Source: Leucobacter aridicollis (lineage in GTDB: Bacteria > Actinomycetota > Actinomycetes > Actinomycetales > Microbacteriaceae). Taken from it: DNA of 64,000 bases. Of this stretch, positions 17,112-27,019 are shown piece after piece. The position numbers were made by a program, and so were the translations under genes. Below the pieces are notes generated by a model, which did not search any database, was not told the origin of the DNA, and saw nothing but the letters and a program-made list of their open reading frames with translations. Within the stretch, counting starts at the first letter, position 1; the number at the start of each line of letters is the position of its first letter. Where the stretch lies: assembly GCF_024399335.1 (NCBI RefSeq), contig NZ_CP075339.1, forward strand, positions 1,426,001 through 1,490,000, in the 5' to 3' direction.

Positions 17112-18008
17112 ATGGAAATCGGTCAAGTACGGGCATTTCTCGCGGTAGCTGAGCACCTACATTTCGGCCGCGCTGCTGAGTCGCTTCGCATCGCACAGCC
17201 CTATCTCAGCAGGGTGATCCGCCAGTTGGAGGCCCAACTCGGGGGCGAGCTCTTCGAACGAAGCACCCGAAGTGTTGCCCTCACCGAGATGGGGCGAGTG
17301 ATCCTCCCTCCCATGCGAGCCGCGTTGCACGCCATGGAGCACGCGGACCGAGCGGCGAGAGATGCCGTCGGTGGGCAGATCGGAAGGGTACGGATCGCAC
17401 TCGGCGGTTACGCGACGCACGAGGTGCTTGGAGAGCTGGTGCGGCTCGTGCGGGAACGGCACCCGGGAATCCGAATCGAGATTGTGAGCGAGCTCTACGG
17501 GGTCAATGCAATCGACGCGGTGCTCGACGACAAGGTCGACCTCGGGATACTCCGGGTCTACGAGGACCTGCCCGGAATACGATCCCGGCTATTGCGAACT
17601 GAGTCGTTCTTACTCGCGGTGCCTGAGGGAAGCGAGCTTGCTGAGAAGGACTACATTGCTTTTGCCGACCTCGCCAACGAGCCATTCATCACCCTCGCTC
17701 CTGAGTTCGCAGCTGCGATGGAGCGCTCACTCCACATCCATGCTCGAGCGGCAGGCTTCATCCCGCGGGTGGTGCAAGTGTCGCCCGACAGTAAGGCGAC
17801 GATGGTGTTTGTCGCCGCGGGTCTCGGGATCAGCCTGGTGGTCGACGCGGTGCGCGAACATCTCGAAGTGCCCGGGGTGGTGTTCAAAGAACTTGTCGAT
17901 CACCTCCCGCCGCTGGAACTTCGGGTGGTGTGGCGGGCGGAGAGCCAGAACCCTGCGTTGATGCGGGTACTGAGGCTGCTTCCCGTCGCGCTGCACCAGG
18001 CATCGTAG
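17112..18008 (+). CDS. LysR-family transcriptional regulator
   Basis: 298 residues, typical length. N-terminal HTH: FLAVAEHLHFGRAAESLRIAQPYLSRVIRQLEAQLGGELFERS. The remaining ~210 residues form the periplasmic-binding-like effector domain. It diverges from the CoA transferase operon and precedes the TRAP importer, and matching T-N11-A sites lie on both sides, so it probably senses the island's substrate or a CoA intermediate. Its ligand is unknown. Confidence 0.9.
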   Translation: MEIGQVRAFLAVAEHLHFGRAAESLRIAQPYLSRVIRQLEAQLGGELFERSTRSVALTEMGRVILPPMRAALHAMEHADRAARDAVGGQIGRVRIALGGYATHEVLGELVRLVRERHPGIRIEIVSELYGVNAIDAVLDDKVDLGILRVYEDLPGIRSRLLRTESFLLAVPEGSELAEKDYIAFADLANEPFITLAPEFAAAMERSLHIHARAAGFIPRVVQVSPDSKATMVFVAAGLGISLVVDAVREHLEVPGVVFKELVDHLPPLELRVVWRAESQNPALMRVLRLLPVALHQAS

Positions 18009-18054
18009 GGGGAGCGACTCATGTCTCTCAGGTCTCAAATCAACAGTTTTGAGT

Positions 18055-18071
18055 ATTGGACAACAACGAAT
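18055..18071 (+). promoter_or_regulatory. Candidate LysR box upstream of the TRAP operon
   Basis: ATTGGACAACAACGAAT: ATT, 11 nt, AAT, a textbook T-N11-A palindrome. It shares the TATTGGACA core with the site at 17051-17067 on the other side of lysR and lies ~120 bp before the first TRAP gene. Confidence 0.5.
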
Positions 18072-18193
18072 ATCGCCAAAGACGATTGAAACTTAGCTGC
18101 TTGCCTGGGGGTACTCCAAGCGATGAGCAGAGGAAGGCGCGACTGGGGCTTTCAACAGACCAGCGCCAACATGTTCCAAAGGAGGGGCAGCCA

Positions 18194-18808
18194 ATGAACG
18201 GAGTCGCCGGCGAAGACCGGGAGCACCGGTTGAAGTGGCCCGGTGCCGAAGCTTCGCGTTTTGACCGAGGGTACGCGATAACAGACAGGTGGCTCGGCAG
18301 GATCGAGGTGTTCCTTGAAGCTGGCGCCCAACTCGCCCTCGCAGGCTTGATGTTGCTCACCGTGCTCAACGCAGCGGCACGGTACTTTTTCAACTCGCCA
18401 ATTACGGGAACGCTCGACATCGTCGTCCTCTACGTTCTCCCAGCGCTCGTCTGGCTGGCAGTGCCCAAGCTGCAGGCTGGCAACGGCCAGATCAGGGCAA
18501 CATTCTTGGTGAACACGTTCAACCCGTTGTGGCGAAAGATCGCCGATCTGCTGGCGGCACTCGTCATGTTCGGCCTGACGCTACTCATGCTCGAAGGCGC
18601 GCTAGGGGAGTTCGCCGCGCGCAACGGGACTTACCTCTCCGGACAGATCCGAATGCCGGTCGGGCCGAGCTGGCTTATAGTCGTGCTCGGATTGATCGGG
18701 TTGGGGCTGCGCTTGCTCGTCTCCGCAGTTGGGCTCTTCGTGCCCCGTCGTGAGGATGCAAGCGGTCAAGAGCAACCCGGTTTGGAAGCGGGGGCGACCC
18801 ATGCTTGA
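18194..18808 (+). CDS. TRAP transporter small permease (DctQ-like)
   Basis: 204 residues; four hydrophobic segments after a ~45-residue soluble N-terminus, the size and layout of TRAP small subunits. Contains LDIVVLYVLPALVWLAVPKLQAGNGQIRA, the conserved region between helices 2 and 3. GGAGGGG at 18181-18187 fixes the ATG at 18194. It overlaps the large permease by 8 bp. Works with the large permease and binding protein to import an organic acid using the ion gradient. Confidence 0.85.
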   Translation: MNGVAGEDREHRLKWPGAEASRFDRGYAITDRWLGRIEVFLEAGAQLALAGLMLLTVLNAAARYFFNSPITGTLDIVVLYVLPALVWLAVPKLQAGNGQIRATFLVNTFNPLWRKIADLLAALVMFGLTLLMLEGALGEFAARNGTYLSGQIRMPVGPSWLIVVLGLIGLGLRLLVSAVGLFVPRREDASGQEQPGLEAGATHA

Positions 18809-20090
18809 GATCGTCGTGCCGCTCCTGCTGCTCCTCGCTCTCATGGCGCTGGGGGTCCCTGTCGCATTCTCTATGCTCCTTGCCGGCGTAGTCGGCATGC
18901 TCTTCGTCTCGGACTTCGGCCTTGTCGAGGGGTTGCTTGCAATCACTCCTCAGGCCGTCACCTCGACCTTTACCTACAGCGTGATTCCACTGTTCATTCT
19001 GATGGCAGAGTTCCTCTCTGGCAGCACAATTGCCTCGAGGCTGTTTGATACTGCCCGTGCCTGGACCGGCAGAATCCCGGGCGGGCTCGCCGCATCAACA
19101 ATCGGTGCCGGCGCAGCGATGGGAACGATTTCAGGATCGAGTCTCGCAACGACAAGTACCCTTGCTCGGGTCGCAGTGCCCGAGATGCGTAAGGCAGGGT
19201 ATTCCGACAAACTCTCGGTGAGCTCGGCAGCATCAGGTGGCGTGCTTGCCGCGATGATTCCCCCAAGCATTCTGTTGCTGATGTACGGCGTCACCACCGA
19301 GACCTCCATTTCGCAGCTCTTCGCCGCCGGTATTCTGCCCGCGATTCTTCAAGCGATTCTGTTTATTGTTCTCATCGTCGTGTGGGTGAAAGTCAAACCG
19401 GGTACGGCGCCGGCGTCGGCAGCAACGTCGTGGTCCGAGAAATTTCGGTCCCTCACGAGCACGTTTCCGGCTTTGCTGCTCATCATCCTCGTGCTCGGAG
19501 GCATCTATTCAGGGATTGTGACTGTGCTTGAGGCAGGAGCAATCGGGGCGTTTGGCGCCCTCATCGTTGGTGTGGTCTTTGGCGGGCTTCGGTGGAAAGC
19601 GATCCGCGAGGCTCTACAGCGAGCAGTTGAGACCACTGCGTCGATTTTCCTTGTGATCATTGGCGCGAAGATCTTCGCGCAGTACGTGACCTTGACTGGA
19701 ATCACCCAGTCGCTGACTCGTGTGATTGCCGACGCCGGGCTCGCGCCGCTCTTGGTCTTGATGTTCGTGATTCTCGTCTATCTGATCCTTGGGATGTTCA
19801 TGGACGCAATTGGCGCGATGCTACTCACGCTCCCAATCTTCTTCCCGCTCATCACCTCGCTCGGTTACGACGGCATCTGGTTCGGCATCATCGTCGTGCT
19901 CATGATCGAGATCGGGCTGTTGACGCCTCCGCTCGGTCTCAACGTGTTCGTCGCGACTTCCGTAACGAAAGCAGACCTTCGCGATGTGTTTGGAGGATCC
20001 ATGTGGTTCGTGCTCATCTCACTGGTGACGGTGGCGATCGTCATCGCAGTGCCGCAAATCGCCACACTCTTGCCAAGCCTCGCGCCCTAG
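18801..20090 (+). CDS. TRAP transporter large permease (DctM-like)
   Basis: 429 residues, about 12 hydrophobic helices. Family motifs: GALIVGVVFGG region, AAMIPPSILLLMYGV and LGMFMDAIGAMLLTLPIFFPL. Start at ATG 18801 inside the end of the small-permease gene (8-bp overlap). This is the ion-coupled transport subunit. Confidence 0.92.
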   Translation: MLEIVVPLLLLLALMALGVPVAFSMLLAGVVGMLFVSDFGLVEGLLAITPQAVTSTFTYSVIPLFILMAEFLSGSTIASRLFDTARAWTGRIPGGLAASTIGAGAAMGTISGSSLATTSTLARVAVPEMRKAGYSDKLSVSSAASGGVLAAMIPPSILLLMYGVTTETSISQLFAAGILPAILQAILFIVLIVVWVKVKPGTAPASAATSWSEKFRSLTSTFPALLLIILVLGGIYSGIVTVLEAGAIGAFGALIVGVVFGGLRWKAIREALQRAVETTASIFLVIIGAKIFAQYVTLTGITQSLTRVIADAGLAPLLVLMFVILVYLILGMFMDAIGAMLLTLPIFFPLITSLGYDGIWFGIIVVLMIEIGLLTPPLGLNVFVATSVTKADLRDVFGGSMWFVLISLVTVAIVIAVPQIATLLPSLAP

Positions 20091-20138
20091 CGCCTTCCCC
20101 TCAAGAAAACAACACAACGACGATACGGAGATACGGTA

Positions 20139-21215
20139 ATGAACCACAGCCCCATGCGAACCAGAGCGCTCCGAACGATCGCTGTAGCTGGAGCCGTCGG
20201 CGTTGCGCTGGCAGCCGCCGGCTGCAGTTCATCGGCGGCGCCAGGGGATGACGATACTTATACGATTCGATTTGCCGATTACATGCCCCCGACGCACTTT
20301 CTTGCAACAGAACTTATCGTTCCGTGGCAGGAAGAAGTCGTGGAACGCACTGACGGCCGCGTCACGTTTGACTATTACCCTGGTGGGCAGCTTGTCGAGA
20401 GCACCGAACTGTTTGCCGCGGTTGAAAGTGGCGTCGTAGACGCCGCGTTCTTCACGCCAACGGTTGCCGCCCCGGTCGATCTGCCCCTCTCCGGAGTGGT
20501 TGCGTTGCCTGGCATCGAGACCCCTGCTGGGCTGCCCGAGGCGACAGAGCCATACAATGAGTTCCTTCTCGAGACATTGGGCAGCGCTGAGTGGGCAGAC
20601 AAAGGCGTGAAGCCGTTGCTCGGCGTGGTCGCCGGCCAGTATCAGCTTGTGAATCGGGGCGCGCCGATTCGTGGTGTCGAGGACTGGCATGGACTCACAG
20701 TGAGAGGCGCGAGCGGCATGCTTGACGTTATGACTGTCGAGGCTGGTGGCGCCGCTGCAACCCTCGGCACGAACGAAGTCTACGAGGGGCTTCAACGGCG
20801 CACAATTGACACGTCCATTACTCCGGGAGAGAGCGCGATCCAATACCGGCTGCACGAAGTCGCAGAGTCAATTTCGACAAATGCCCAGCTCGGGGTCGCT
20901 GGCGTCTCCCTTGGGATAGCGCAGTCAAAGTGGGACTCCTTTCCGAAGGACATTCAGGAGGCCATTGAGGCGGCGTCGGTGGCGGCGCTTGAGAACTACG
21001 GGAAAGGCACTGGTGGAATGCGTGAGGAGATCATGGAGGAGGCCGCAGGGCAGGTCGAGTTCTACGAGCTCACGCCAGCAGAGCTCGAAAGCCTCCAGCC
21101 CGCAATGAAAGCGGCGCAGGAAGCGTGGATCGTCGAGCAGGAGAGCCATGGCTATGACGGACGTGGCATTCTCGACGAGTGGGCAAGGGTCGCAAAGCCA
21201 GGTGCAGATAAATAG
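20139..21215 (+). CDS. TRAP transporter solute-binding lipoprotein (DctP-like)
   Basis: 358 residues. Lipoprotein signal with lipobox AAAGC, then a DctP-type body (RFADYMPPTHFLA; TDGRVTFDYYPGGQL). In DctP proteins an arginine around the middle (here LTVRGASG) pairs with the ligand carboxylate, so a carboxylic acid substrate is likely. Lipid anchoring is expected, because a Gram-positive cell has no periplasm. Starts 48 bp after the large permease. It defines the substrate range of the island. Confidence 0.88.
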   Translation: MNHSPMRTRALRTIAVAGAVGVALAAAGCSSSAAPGDDDTYTIRFADYMPPTHFLATELIVPWQEEVVERTDGRVTFDYYPGGQLVESTELFAAVESGVVDAAFFTPTVAAPVDLPLSGVVALPGIETPAGLPEATEPYNEFLLETLGSAEWADKGVKPLLGVVAGQYQLVNRGAPIRGVEDWHGLTVRGASGMLDVMTVEAGGAAATLGTNEVYEGLQRRTIDTSITPGESAIQYRLHEVAESISTNAQLGVAGVSLGIAQSKWDSFPKDIQEAIEAASVAALENYGKGTGGMREEIMEEAAGQVEFYELTPAELESLQPAMKAAQEAWIVEQESHGYDGRGILDEWARVAKPGADK

Positions 21216-21262
21216 CGGCACGGTCTTTGGCCCTCCGCCCCGTCCCCGTGCAACATCGTCGC

Positions 21263-21280
21263 TATAGAATACTTTCGATA
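21263..21280 (+). promoter_or_regulatory. Candidate GntR-family operator
   Basis: TAT-A-GAA-TACT-TTC-G-ATA is an 18-bp inverted repeat 55 bp before the gntR-like start. A partly matching sequence with an identical left half TATAGAA occurs at 28239-28245, ahead of the acyl-CoA dehydrogenase operon. Confidence 0.4.
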
Positions 21281-21334
21281 TCCTTTCCTAGTGCCGCAAA
21301 GGGCGGCCTGCTGAGGAGCGAAGGTGGAGCGTCG

Positions 21335-22030
21335 ATGATCCCATTCGATGCGCCGGTTCAGCGGCGACAACTGAGTGACGAGGTAGCGTCGTATCTGCGA
21401 CAGGCGATCATTGCGGGGGAGTACCAGTCGGGAGAGTCCATCCGTGCGGAGAGCCTCGCGAATCGGCTCGATGTGTCTGCCACACCGGTTCGCGAGGCGC
21501 TGCACGCACTCAAAGCTGAGGGGTTCCTCGACCTGGTTCCCCGCAGAGGGTTTACGGTTGCGCCGCTTGTCGCCGACGATATCCGGGATATCTTCGCCGG
21601 GCACGCCCTCATTGCAGGGGAACTCGCGGCCCGTGCGGCCGAGCGAGTGACTCCCGCCGAGCTTGATGGGCTGCGCGACACGCATGCCCGGCTGATGGCC
21701 GCTGCCGCGTCCGCTGACACGCAAGCACTCGAGCAACTCAACCACGGATTCCATCGCGAGGTGTACCGTATCGCGGGATCGTCGCGACTTCGGTGGGCGC
21801 TCGGCGGTTTTGTGAAGTACGTTCCGAGAGCGTTCTACGCTCAGATCGACGGGTGGCCCGAGACTACCGCTGCAGACCACTCAGCGATCCTCGCGGCAAT
21901 CGCTTCCGGTGATGCGGTCCAGGCGCGTGGGTCGATGGCTCAGCACATTCGCACCTCGGGTGAGAAGCTCGCCGAGTATTTCGAGAGCAGGCTCGCCACA
22001 ACCGTCGATACGGCGACCGCTACCGAGTAG
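21335..22030 (+). CDS. GntR-family regulator, FCD subgroup
   Basis: 231 residues. The N-terminal wHTH (LSDEVASYLRQAIIAGEYQSGESIRAESLANRLDVSATPVREAL) is followed by an FCD all-helical ligand domain, including the metal-binding histidines expected in LNHGFHREVYRIAGS and TTAADHSAILAAI. FCD regulators usually respond to organic acids. It lies between the TRAP genes and the convergent SDR-to-ACAD operon and probably represses one or both. The ATG at 21335 has AAGGTGG upstream. Confidence 0.87.
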   Translation: MIPFDAPVQRRQLSDEVASYLRQAIIAGEYQSGESIRAESLANRLDVSATPVREALHALKAEGFLDLVPRRGFTVAPLVADDIRDIFAGHALIAGELAARAAERVTPAELDGLRDTHARLMAAAASADTQALEQLNHGFHREVYRIAGSSRLRWALGGFVKYVPRAFYAQIDGWPETTAADHSAILAAIASGDAVQARGSMAQHIRTSGEKLAEYFESRLATTVDTATATE

Positions 22031-22039
22031 CGGTCGCCG
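22011..22039. terminator. Bidirectional terminator between gntR and SDR operon
   Basis: A perfect 13-bp stem CGGCGACCGCTAC with loop CGA contains the gntR stop codon and ends 18 bp before the stop of the convergent SDR gene. Confidence 0.75.
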
Positions 22040-22056
22040 CGAATTGGTGCCCGAGG

Positions 22057-22803
22057 CTACGTGTGGCGGCCACCTGCAACTTCGATGACATTGCCTGTGG
22101 TGTAGCTCGACATGTCGCTCGCGAGGAACAGTACGGCCTGCGCGACCTCCTCAGCTTCGCCAGCTCTGCCGAGCGGGATCTCCCTGATCTTGTCGGCCAG
22201 GATGTCGTCGCGGAGCACCGCTGTCATGTCGGTGCGGATCAGGCCGGGCATGACAGCATTCACCCGTACGCCGGCAAAACCGACCTCCTTCGCTGCCGCC
22301 TTGGTGAGACCGACGATGCCGGCCTTGGCCGAGCTGTAGTTGGTCTGCCCGAGCATGCCGACCTTCCCAGAGATCGACGACAGGTTGACGATTGCCCCGC
22401 CATCCGGCTGGTCGCGCATGACGGCTGCCGCCGCGCGCGTGCCAAGCCACGACCCGCGTAGATGGACCGCAATAACCTCGTCGAACATCGATTCGGTCAT
22501 CTTGCGCATCGTCGCATCTCGGGTGATGCCAGCGTTGTTTACCCAGACATGTACAGCTCCGAACTTTTTGAGAGCGACAGTCACGAGATTCTCAATGTCA
22601 TTCGAGCGTGACACGTCGCAGGCGATCCCGATAGCGCGCCCACCAAGCTGCGGTGCGTCTGCTGCGGTAGCTGCGGCTGCGCCGTCAACGTCGGCGAGGA
22701 CGACGTTCGCGCCCTCTGCGACGAACGCCTCCGCTACAGCGAAACCGATGCCGCGCGCGCCACCGGTAACCACGGCCGTCCGGCCTTCGAGTAGTTGCTT
22801 CAT
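22057..22803 (-). CDS. Short-chain dehydrogenase/reductase (FabG-like, 3-hydroxyacyl-CoA dehydrogenase candidate)
   Basis: 248 residues. TGGARGIG dinucleotide motif (~12-19), NNAGITRDA, catalytic Ser in NLSSISG, and Tyr/Lys in YSSAKAG. Closest to 3-oxoacyl-ACP reductases, but in this operon it probably oxidises a 3-hydroxyacyl-CoA. ATG 22803 with AAGGAGAG. Last gene of the six-gene operon that begins at 28171; the island has no conventional 3-hydroxyacyl-CoA dehydrogenase gene, so this SDR is the best candidate for that step. Confidence 0.85.
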   Translation of the reverse strand: MKQLLEGRTAVVTGGARGIGFAVAEAFVAEGANVVLADVDGAAAATAADAPQLGGRAIGIACDVSRSNDIENLVTVALKKFGAVHVWVNNAGITRDATMRKMTESMFDEVIAVHLRGSWLGTRAAAAVMRDQPDGGAIVNLSSISGKVGMLGQTNYSSAKAGIVGLTKAAAKEVGFAGVRVNAVMPGLIRTDMTAVLRDDILADKIREIPLGRAGEAEEVAQAVLFLASDMSSYTTGNVIEVAGGRHT

Positions 22804-22858
22804 CTGCGCTCTCCTTCTTCTGTTCCGCCGGCGCAACACGGGGCGGACTGTTGTGTGG

Positions 22859-24055
22859 CTAATGCTTGTAGCGCTCGAGTAGCCGCCTGCCGATGATCGT
22901 TCGTTGAATGTCTGCCGTCCCCTCGCCGATGAGGAGCATCGGCGCATCGCGATAGAGGCGCTCGATCTCGTACTCCTTTGCGTAGCCGTAGCCGCCGTGA
23001 ATGCGCAGCGAGTCGTCCACGACCTCTTTGCAAAACTCGGCCGACAGATACTTGGCCATTCCTGACTCGAGGTCATTGCGCTCGCCGCTGTCCTTCAAAC
23101 GTGCAGCTGTGACGACGAGGCCGTGAGCTGCCTCAATCTTCGTCGCCATCTCCGCGAGCCTGAACAGCACCGCCTGGTGCTCAGCGATCGGCTTGCCGAA
23201 CGCTTCTCTCTGCTGGGCGTAGTCGATTGCCAGCTCAAATGCCCTGGTCGCCAGTCCAACACCCCGTGCAGCCACGTTGACGCGCCCGACCTCGACTCCG
23301 TCCATCATCTGATAGAAGCCCTTGCCGGGTGCGCCCCCAAGAATGTCTGAGGCGGGCAGACGGTGATCGTCGAAAATGAGTTCAGTTGTATCGACGCCTT
23401 TGTACCCCATCTTCTCGATCTTGGCGGGGATGGTGATTCCGGGTTTGACCTCACCGAAACCCGGTGTCTTCTCGATGAGAAATGTCGTCAAGTTGCGATG
23501 CGGCTTGTCGTGCCCCTCTGGCGTCCGAACGAGTACGGCGACGAGACTCGAGGACGCCCCGTTCGTGAGCCACATCTTGGAACCGGTGATGGAGTAGTCG
23601 CCCGACTCTGTCACCGTAGCGCGGGTCGTAATAGCTGCGACGTCAGAGCCGAGGCCCGGTTCCGACATTGAGAAAGCGCCACGCAACTCGCCTGTGGCCA
23701 TGCGGGGGAGGTAATGCTGTTGCTGGTCCGGCGTACCGTGCTGGAGCAGCATGTAGGCAACGATGAAATGGGTGTTGACGACGCCCGAGACGCTCATCCA
23801 GCCGCGCGAGAGCTCTTCGACAACCAGCGAGTAAAGCAGGAGGGACTCCCCGAACCCGCCGAATTCCTCCGGGATGGTCAGGCCGAATACGCCGAGCTCG
23901 CGCAGACCGTCGACGATGCCTGAAGGGTATTCGTCTCGCCTGTCGAGCTCGGGCGCCTGCGGAATGATCTCGCGATCGACAAATTCTCGAACGGCGACGA
24001 GGATCTCCTGCTGCTCGGTGGAGAGCCCCTCGGTCTGTGCGAGGTGCTGCTGCAT
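22859..24055 (-). CDS. Acyl-CoA dehydrogenase
   Basis: 398 residues from ATG 24055 (AAGGAG upstream; a GTG one codon earlier is also possible). ACAD motifs: [52 protein letters not shown]. Resembles the dehydrogenase at 27020-28171 more than that at 25327-26484. Oxidises an acyl-CoA with FAD, passing electrons to ETF. Position in the operon: 51 bp after the thiolase gene and 55 bp before the SDR. Confidence 0.9.
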   Translation of the reverse strand: MQQHLAQTEGLSTEQQEILVAVREFVDREIIPQAPELDRRDEYPSGIVDGLRELGVFGLTIPEEFGGFGESLLLYSLVVEELSRGWMSVSGVVNTHFIVAYMLLQHGTPDQQQHYLPRMATGELRGAFSMSEPGLGSDVAAITTRATVTESGDYSITGSKMWLTNGASSSLVAVLVRTPEGHDKPHRNLTTFLIEKTPGFGEVKPGITIPAKIEKMGYKGVDTTELIFDDHRLPASDILGGAPGKGFYQMMDGVEVGRVNVAARGVGLATRAFELAIDYAQQREAFGKPIAEHQAVLFRLAEMATKIEAAHGLVVTAARLKDSGERNDLESGMAKYLSAEFCKEVVDDSLRIHGGYGYAKEYEIERLYRDAPMLLIGEGTADIQRTIIGRRLLERYKH

Positions 24056-24106
24056 CACATTGCTCCTTCTGGTTGGGGTGCGTCGGGGATGACGTAGGCG
24101 GCGACG

Positions 24107-25324
24107 CTACGCATCCACGCGCTCAAAAATGGCGGCGAGTCCCTGGCCGCCGCCAATGCACATGGTCTCGAGGCCGTAGCGTGCCTGCCTGCGATGCATC
24201 TCGCGTGACAGGGTGGCAAGAATACGCGCGCCGGTAGCTCCGACGGGGTGGCCAAGCGAGATACCTGAGCCATGTACGTTCAAGCGCTCGAAATCGCTGG
24301 CCGTGAATCCCCACTCTCGGGTGCACGCGAGCGCTTGCGAAGCAAACGCCTCATTGAGCTCAATGAGATCGACGTCGGCGAGCGTGAGGCCAGCCCGTTC
24401 GAGAGCGACGGCAGTGGCCGGAACCGGCCCAATGCCCATTGTTTTTGGTGGTACCCCGGCTACGGCCCAAGAGACGAGGCGCACCAGCGGGCGTAGGCCG
24501 CGTCGCTCTGCCTCTGCTTGAGTGGTGACGATCGCCAGTGCTGCACCGTCGTTTTGGCCACTGGAGTTGCCTGCCGTGACGGTTGCGTGCGGGTCCATCG
24601 CGATGGAGAGCGGCCGGAGCGCAGCGAGTGCCTCCAGCGAGATGTCAGGTCGTGGATGCTCGTCGGTGTCGACAACAGTCGTGGCGCCGCGACGGTCTGT
24701 CACCGATATCGGCACGATCTCCTCGGCAAAGATGCCGCCCCGCTGGGCAGCTGTCGCACGGAGGTGCGACTCATACGCGAGTCCGTCCTGCGCCTCCCTG
24801 GATATCTCGTAGTCTGCGCGCAACTGCTCGGCAGTTTCGATCATGCCGCCTGGGACGGGGTAGTTCTTCCCGCCCGCGGTCACTCGCCCGCGTGCGAGGC
24901 TGTCGTGCAACTCGACTCCTGTACCTCTTACACCCCGACGCAGCTCGTGCGAGTAAAACGCGGCGTTGCTCATGCTCTCGGCCCCGCCAGCGACGACGAG
25001 TGTGCTGACCCCGGCCTGGACTTGCATGGCCGCGTTGAGAATGGCCTGCAGCCCCGACCCGCACCGACGGTCCACCTGCGCCCCAGGCGTCTCGACCGAA
25101 AGTCCAGCGTCGAGCGCAACGACTCGACCAAGCGCTGGAGTATCCATGCTGGGGTAGCAGTTGCCGAGAATCACGTCGTCAACGTCTTCCGGTGAGAGGC
25201 CAGCTCGGGCCACCAGTGCGGAGAGAACCTGTGCGCCAAGCTCCTGCGCGCGAAGATTCGCGAACACTCCGCCGAAGCGCCCGACCGGGCTGCGCAGCGG
25301 CTCGCAGATTACAACGTCGTCCAC
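24107..25324 (-). CDS. Thiolase (acetyl-CoA acyltransferase)
   Basis: 405 residues, GTG start at 25324 with AGGAG. Active-site segments: DRRCGSGLQA, LNEAFASQAL, GISLGHPVGATGA, MCIGGGQG. Second thiolase of the island; having one in each arm suggests two rounds or two different 3-oxoacyl-CoA substrates. Only 2 bp separate it from the preceding acyl-CoA dehydrogenase stop. Confidence 0.9.
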   Translation of the reverse strand: MDDVVICEPLRSPVGRFGGVFANLRAQELGAQVLSALVARAGLSPEDVDDVILGNCYPSMDTPALGRVVALDAGLSVETPGAQVDRRCGSGLQAILNAAMQVQAGVSTLVVAGGAESMSNAAFYSHELRRGVRGTGVELHDSLARGRVTAGGKNYPVPGGMIETAEQLRADYEISREAQDGLAYESHLRATAAQRGGIFAEEIVPISVTDRRGATTVVDTDEHPRPDISLEALAALRPLSIAMDPHATVTAGNSSGQNDGAALAIVTTQAEAERRGLRPLVRLVSWAVAGVPPKTMGIGPVPATAVALERAGLTLADVDLIELNEAFASQALACTREWGFTASDFERLNVHGSGISLGHPVGATGARILATLSREMHRRQARYGLETMCIGGGQGLAAIFERVDA

Positions 25325-25326
25325 GA

Positions 25327-26484
25327 TTACTCCTGCATTCCGGCGGCGCGAAGCAGGCGTCGAGCCATGACTACCTTTTGTATCTCACTGGTGCCCTCAT
25401 AGATTCTGAAGAGGCGCGCCGCACGGTAGAAGCGCTCGACCGCGACGCCCCGCATGTAGCCGAGGCCGCCGTGAATTTGGACGCCGCGGTCAGCGACTCG
25501 GCCCAGCATTTCGCTTGCGAACAGCTTGGTCGCTGACGAGCCGAGCTTCTGCTCGTCGCCGCCGGCTGCGAAATCCCGTGCTGCATCGAAGGCGAGCGCT
25601 TTCGCCGCCCGCACGTCGGCGTACGATTCGCCAATCATGCCCTGGATGAGTTGGAAACTGCCGATCGGGGTCCCACCCTGCGTGGCCGTGGCCGCGTGTT
25701 GCACCGATTCCTCGAGGATCCGCTGCGCTTGCCCAACGCACACCGCCGCGATGTGGATCCTACCTTTGGTCAGCGATGCCATGGCAGCGTGGAAGCCGAC
25801 CTCCTCGGCGCCACCGACGAGCCGCTCATTGCCGACGAACACATCGTTGAAGTAGATCTCGCTCGTAGACGAGCCCTCCTGTCCCATCTTCTTGTCGCGA
25901 GGTCCGATGGTGACACCGGGAGCAGCGGAATCTACAAGAAAGGCCGAGATTCCCCGACTCCCCGTGGCTGTCGCGTCGGTGCGGGCGAATACTACGAGCA
26001 GTTGCGACCGTTCTGCGTTGGTAATGAACCGCTTCGAGCCGTTGATGCGGTAGCCGCCACTTTCTTTGACCGCTGTCGTGCGGATGCCACTCGGGTCGGA
26101 CCCAGCGTCTGGCTCAGTGAGCGCGAACGAAGCGACGACCTCTCCGGATGCGAGCCGCGGGAGCCACGCAGTCTTCTGCTCATCAGTGCCATAGTTGACA
26201 AGCACCTGGCCCGCGATGCCGTTGTTTGTGCCAAAGAGCGAGCGGAACGCCGGCGTCGTGTAGCCGAGTTCGATCGCGAGTGCCACGTCTTGCACCGGAT
26301 CGAGCCCGATGCCGCCGTACTCTTCAGGGATCGCCCACCCAAACAGCCCCATCTCACGGGCTTCCTGCACGATGCTTTCTGGGATGTTGTCCTCGGCCTC
26401 GATTTGCTCTTCAAGTGGCACGACTCGCTTTCGCACAAAATCCTTGACCGAATCGAGTACTGCGGTGAAATCGTCAGCGTCCAT
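25327..26484 (-). CDS. Acyl-CoA dehydrogenase
   Basis: 385 residues, ATG 26484. FALTEPDAGSDPSGIRTTA and the C-terminal QIHGGLGYMRGVAVERFYRAARLFRIYEGTSEIQ are clear ACAD motifs, with IYEGTSEIQ resembling short/branched-chain enzymes. Three different ACADs in one operon imply several successive or alternative dehydrogenation substrates. Confidence 0.9.
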   Translation of the reverse strand: MDADDFTAVLDSVKDFVRKRVVPLEEQIEAEDNIPESIVQEAREMGLFGWAIPEEYGGIGLDPVQDVALAIELGYTTPAFRSLFGTNNGIAGQVLVNYGTDEQKTAWLPRLASGEVVASFALTEPDAGSDPSGIRTTAVKESGGYRINGSKRFITNAERSQLLVVFARTDATATGSRGISAFLVDSAAPGVTIGPRDKKMGQEGSSTSEIYFNDVFVGNERLVGGAEEVGFHAAMASLTKGRIHIAAVCVGQAQRILEESVQHAATATQGGTPIGSFQLIQGMIGESYADVRAAKALAFDAARDFAAGGDEQKLGSSATKLFASEMLGRVADRGVQIHGGLGYMRGVAVERFYRAARLFRIYEGTSEIQKVVMARRLLRAAGMQE

Positions 26485-26499
26485 GCTGCCGGTGTCCTT

Positions 26500-26985
26500 T
26501 CAATTGGAGGGGCCCGTCGTTGCTCCCGGGGTGAGAAGGGTGAGTGTCTGAGCGACGCAGACGGGACGCGAATCACCATCGGCCTCGACTTCATGGGTGA
26601 ATGCCAGCAGCGTTCCCGTTGCACGTTGAGTCGCGCTCGCAAGTGTGACTCTGTCGCGGATGCGCCTGTGTACGAAGAGCGGATGCGGGAACCTGGCTCG
26701 GTCGAGCCCGTAGTTCAGACGGGCGCCGAAGCCCTGGAACTCATAGACCTGACTCGAAAACTGGGGGAGCAGCGAGAGCACCATGAAGCCATGCGCGATG
26801 GTCGTGCCGAACGGGCCAGCCGCCGCGCGCTCGCTATCGACATGGATCCACTGCCTGTCGCCGGTCGCGGTGGCAAAGGCGTCGATCATGTGCTGCGTGA
26901 CGCGTAGCCACTCGCTGACGCCGAGTTCTGTGCCGACCATGGCGGAGAGGTCAGATTTCTCAGTGATCACCATTGGCTGTGTCAT
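26500..26985 (-). CDS. MaoC-family enoyl-CoA hydratase
   Basis: 161 residues forming one hotdog domain. Hydratase motif: FATATGDRQWIHVDSERAAAGPFGTTIAHGFMVLSLLP (Asp and His as in R-specific enoyl-CoA hydratases). ATG 26985 with GGGAGG. Provides a hydration step in this operon, alongside the crotonase-type enzyme at 10622 and the two-hotdog enzyme at 14297. Confidence 0.87.
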   Translation of the reverse strand: MTQPMVITEKSDLSAMVGTELGVSEWLRVTQHMIDAFATATGDRQWIHVDSERAAAGPFGTTIAHGFMVLSLLPQFSSQVYEFQGFGARLNYGLDRARFPHPLFVHRRIRDRVTLASATQRATGTLLAFTHEVEADGDSRPVCVAQTLTLLTPGATTGPSN

Positions 26986-27019
26986 CGTTTGCCTCCCTCG
27001 CTATGCTTTGCTCGCTGCC

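Noticed and set aside
25651..26907. 418-codon ORF antisense to acyl-CoA dehydrogenase and MaoC genes
   Set aside because: Same reason; the complement-strand genes are clear.
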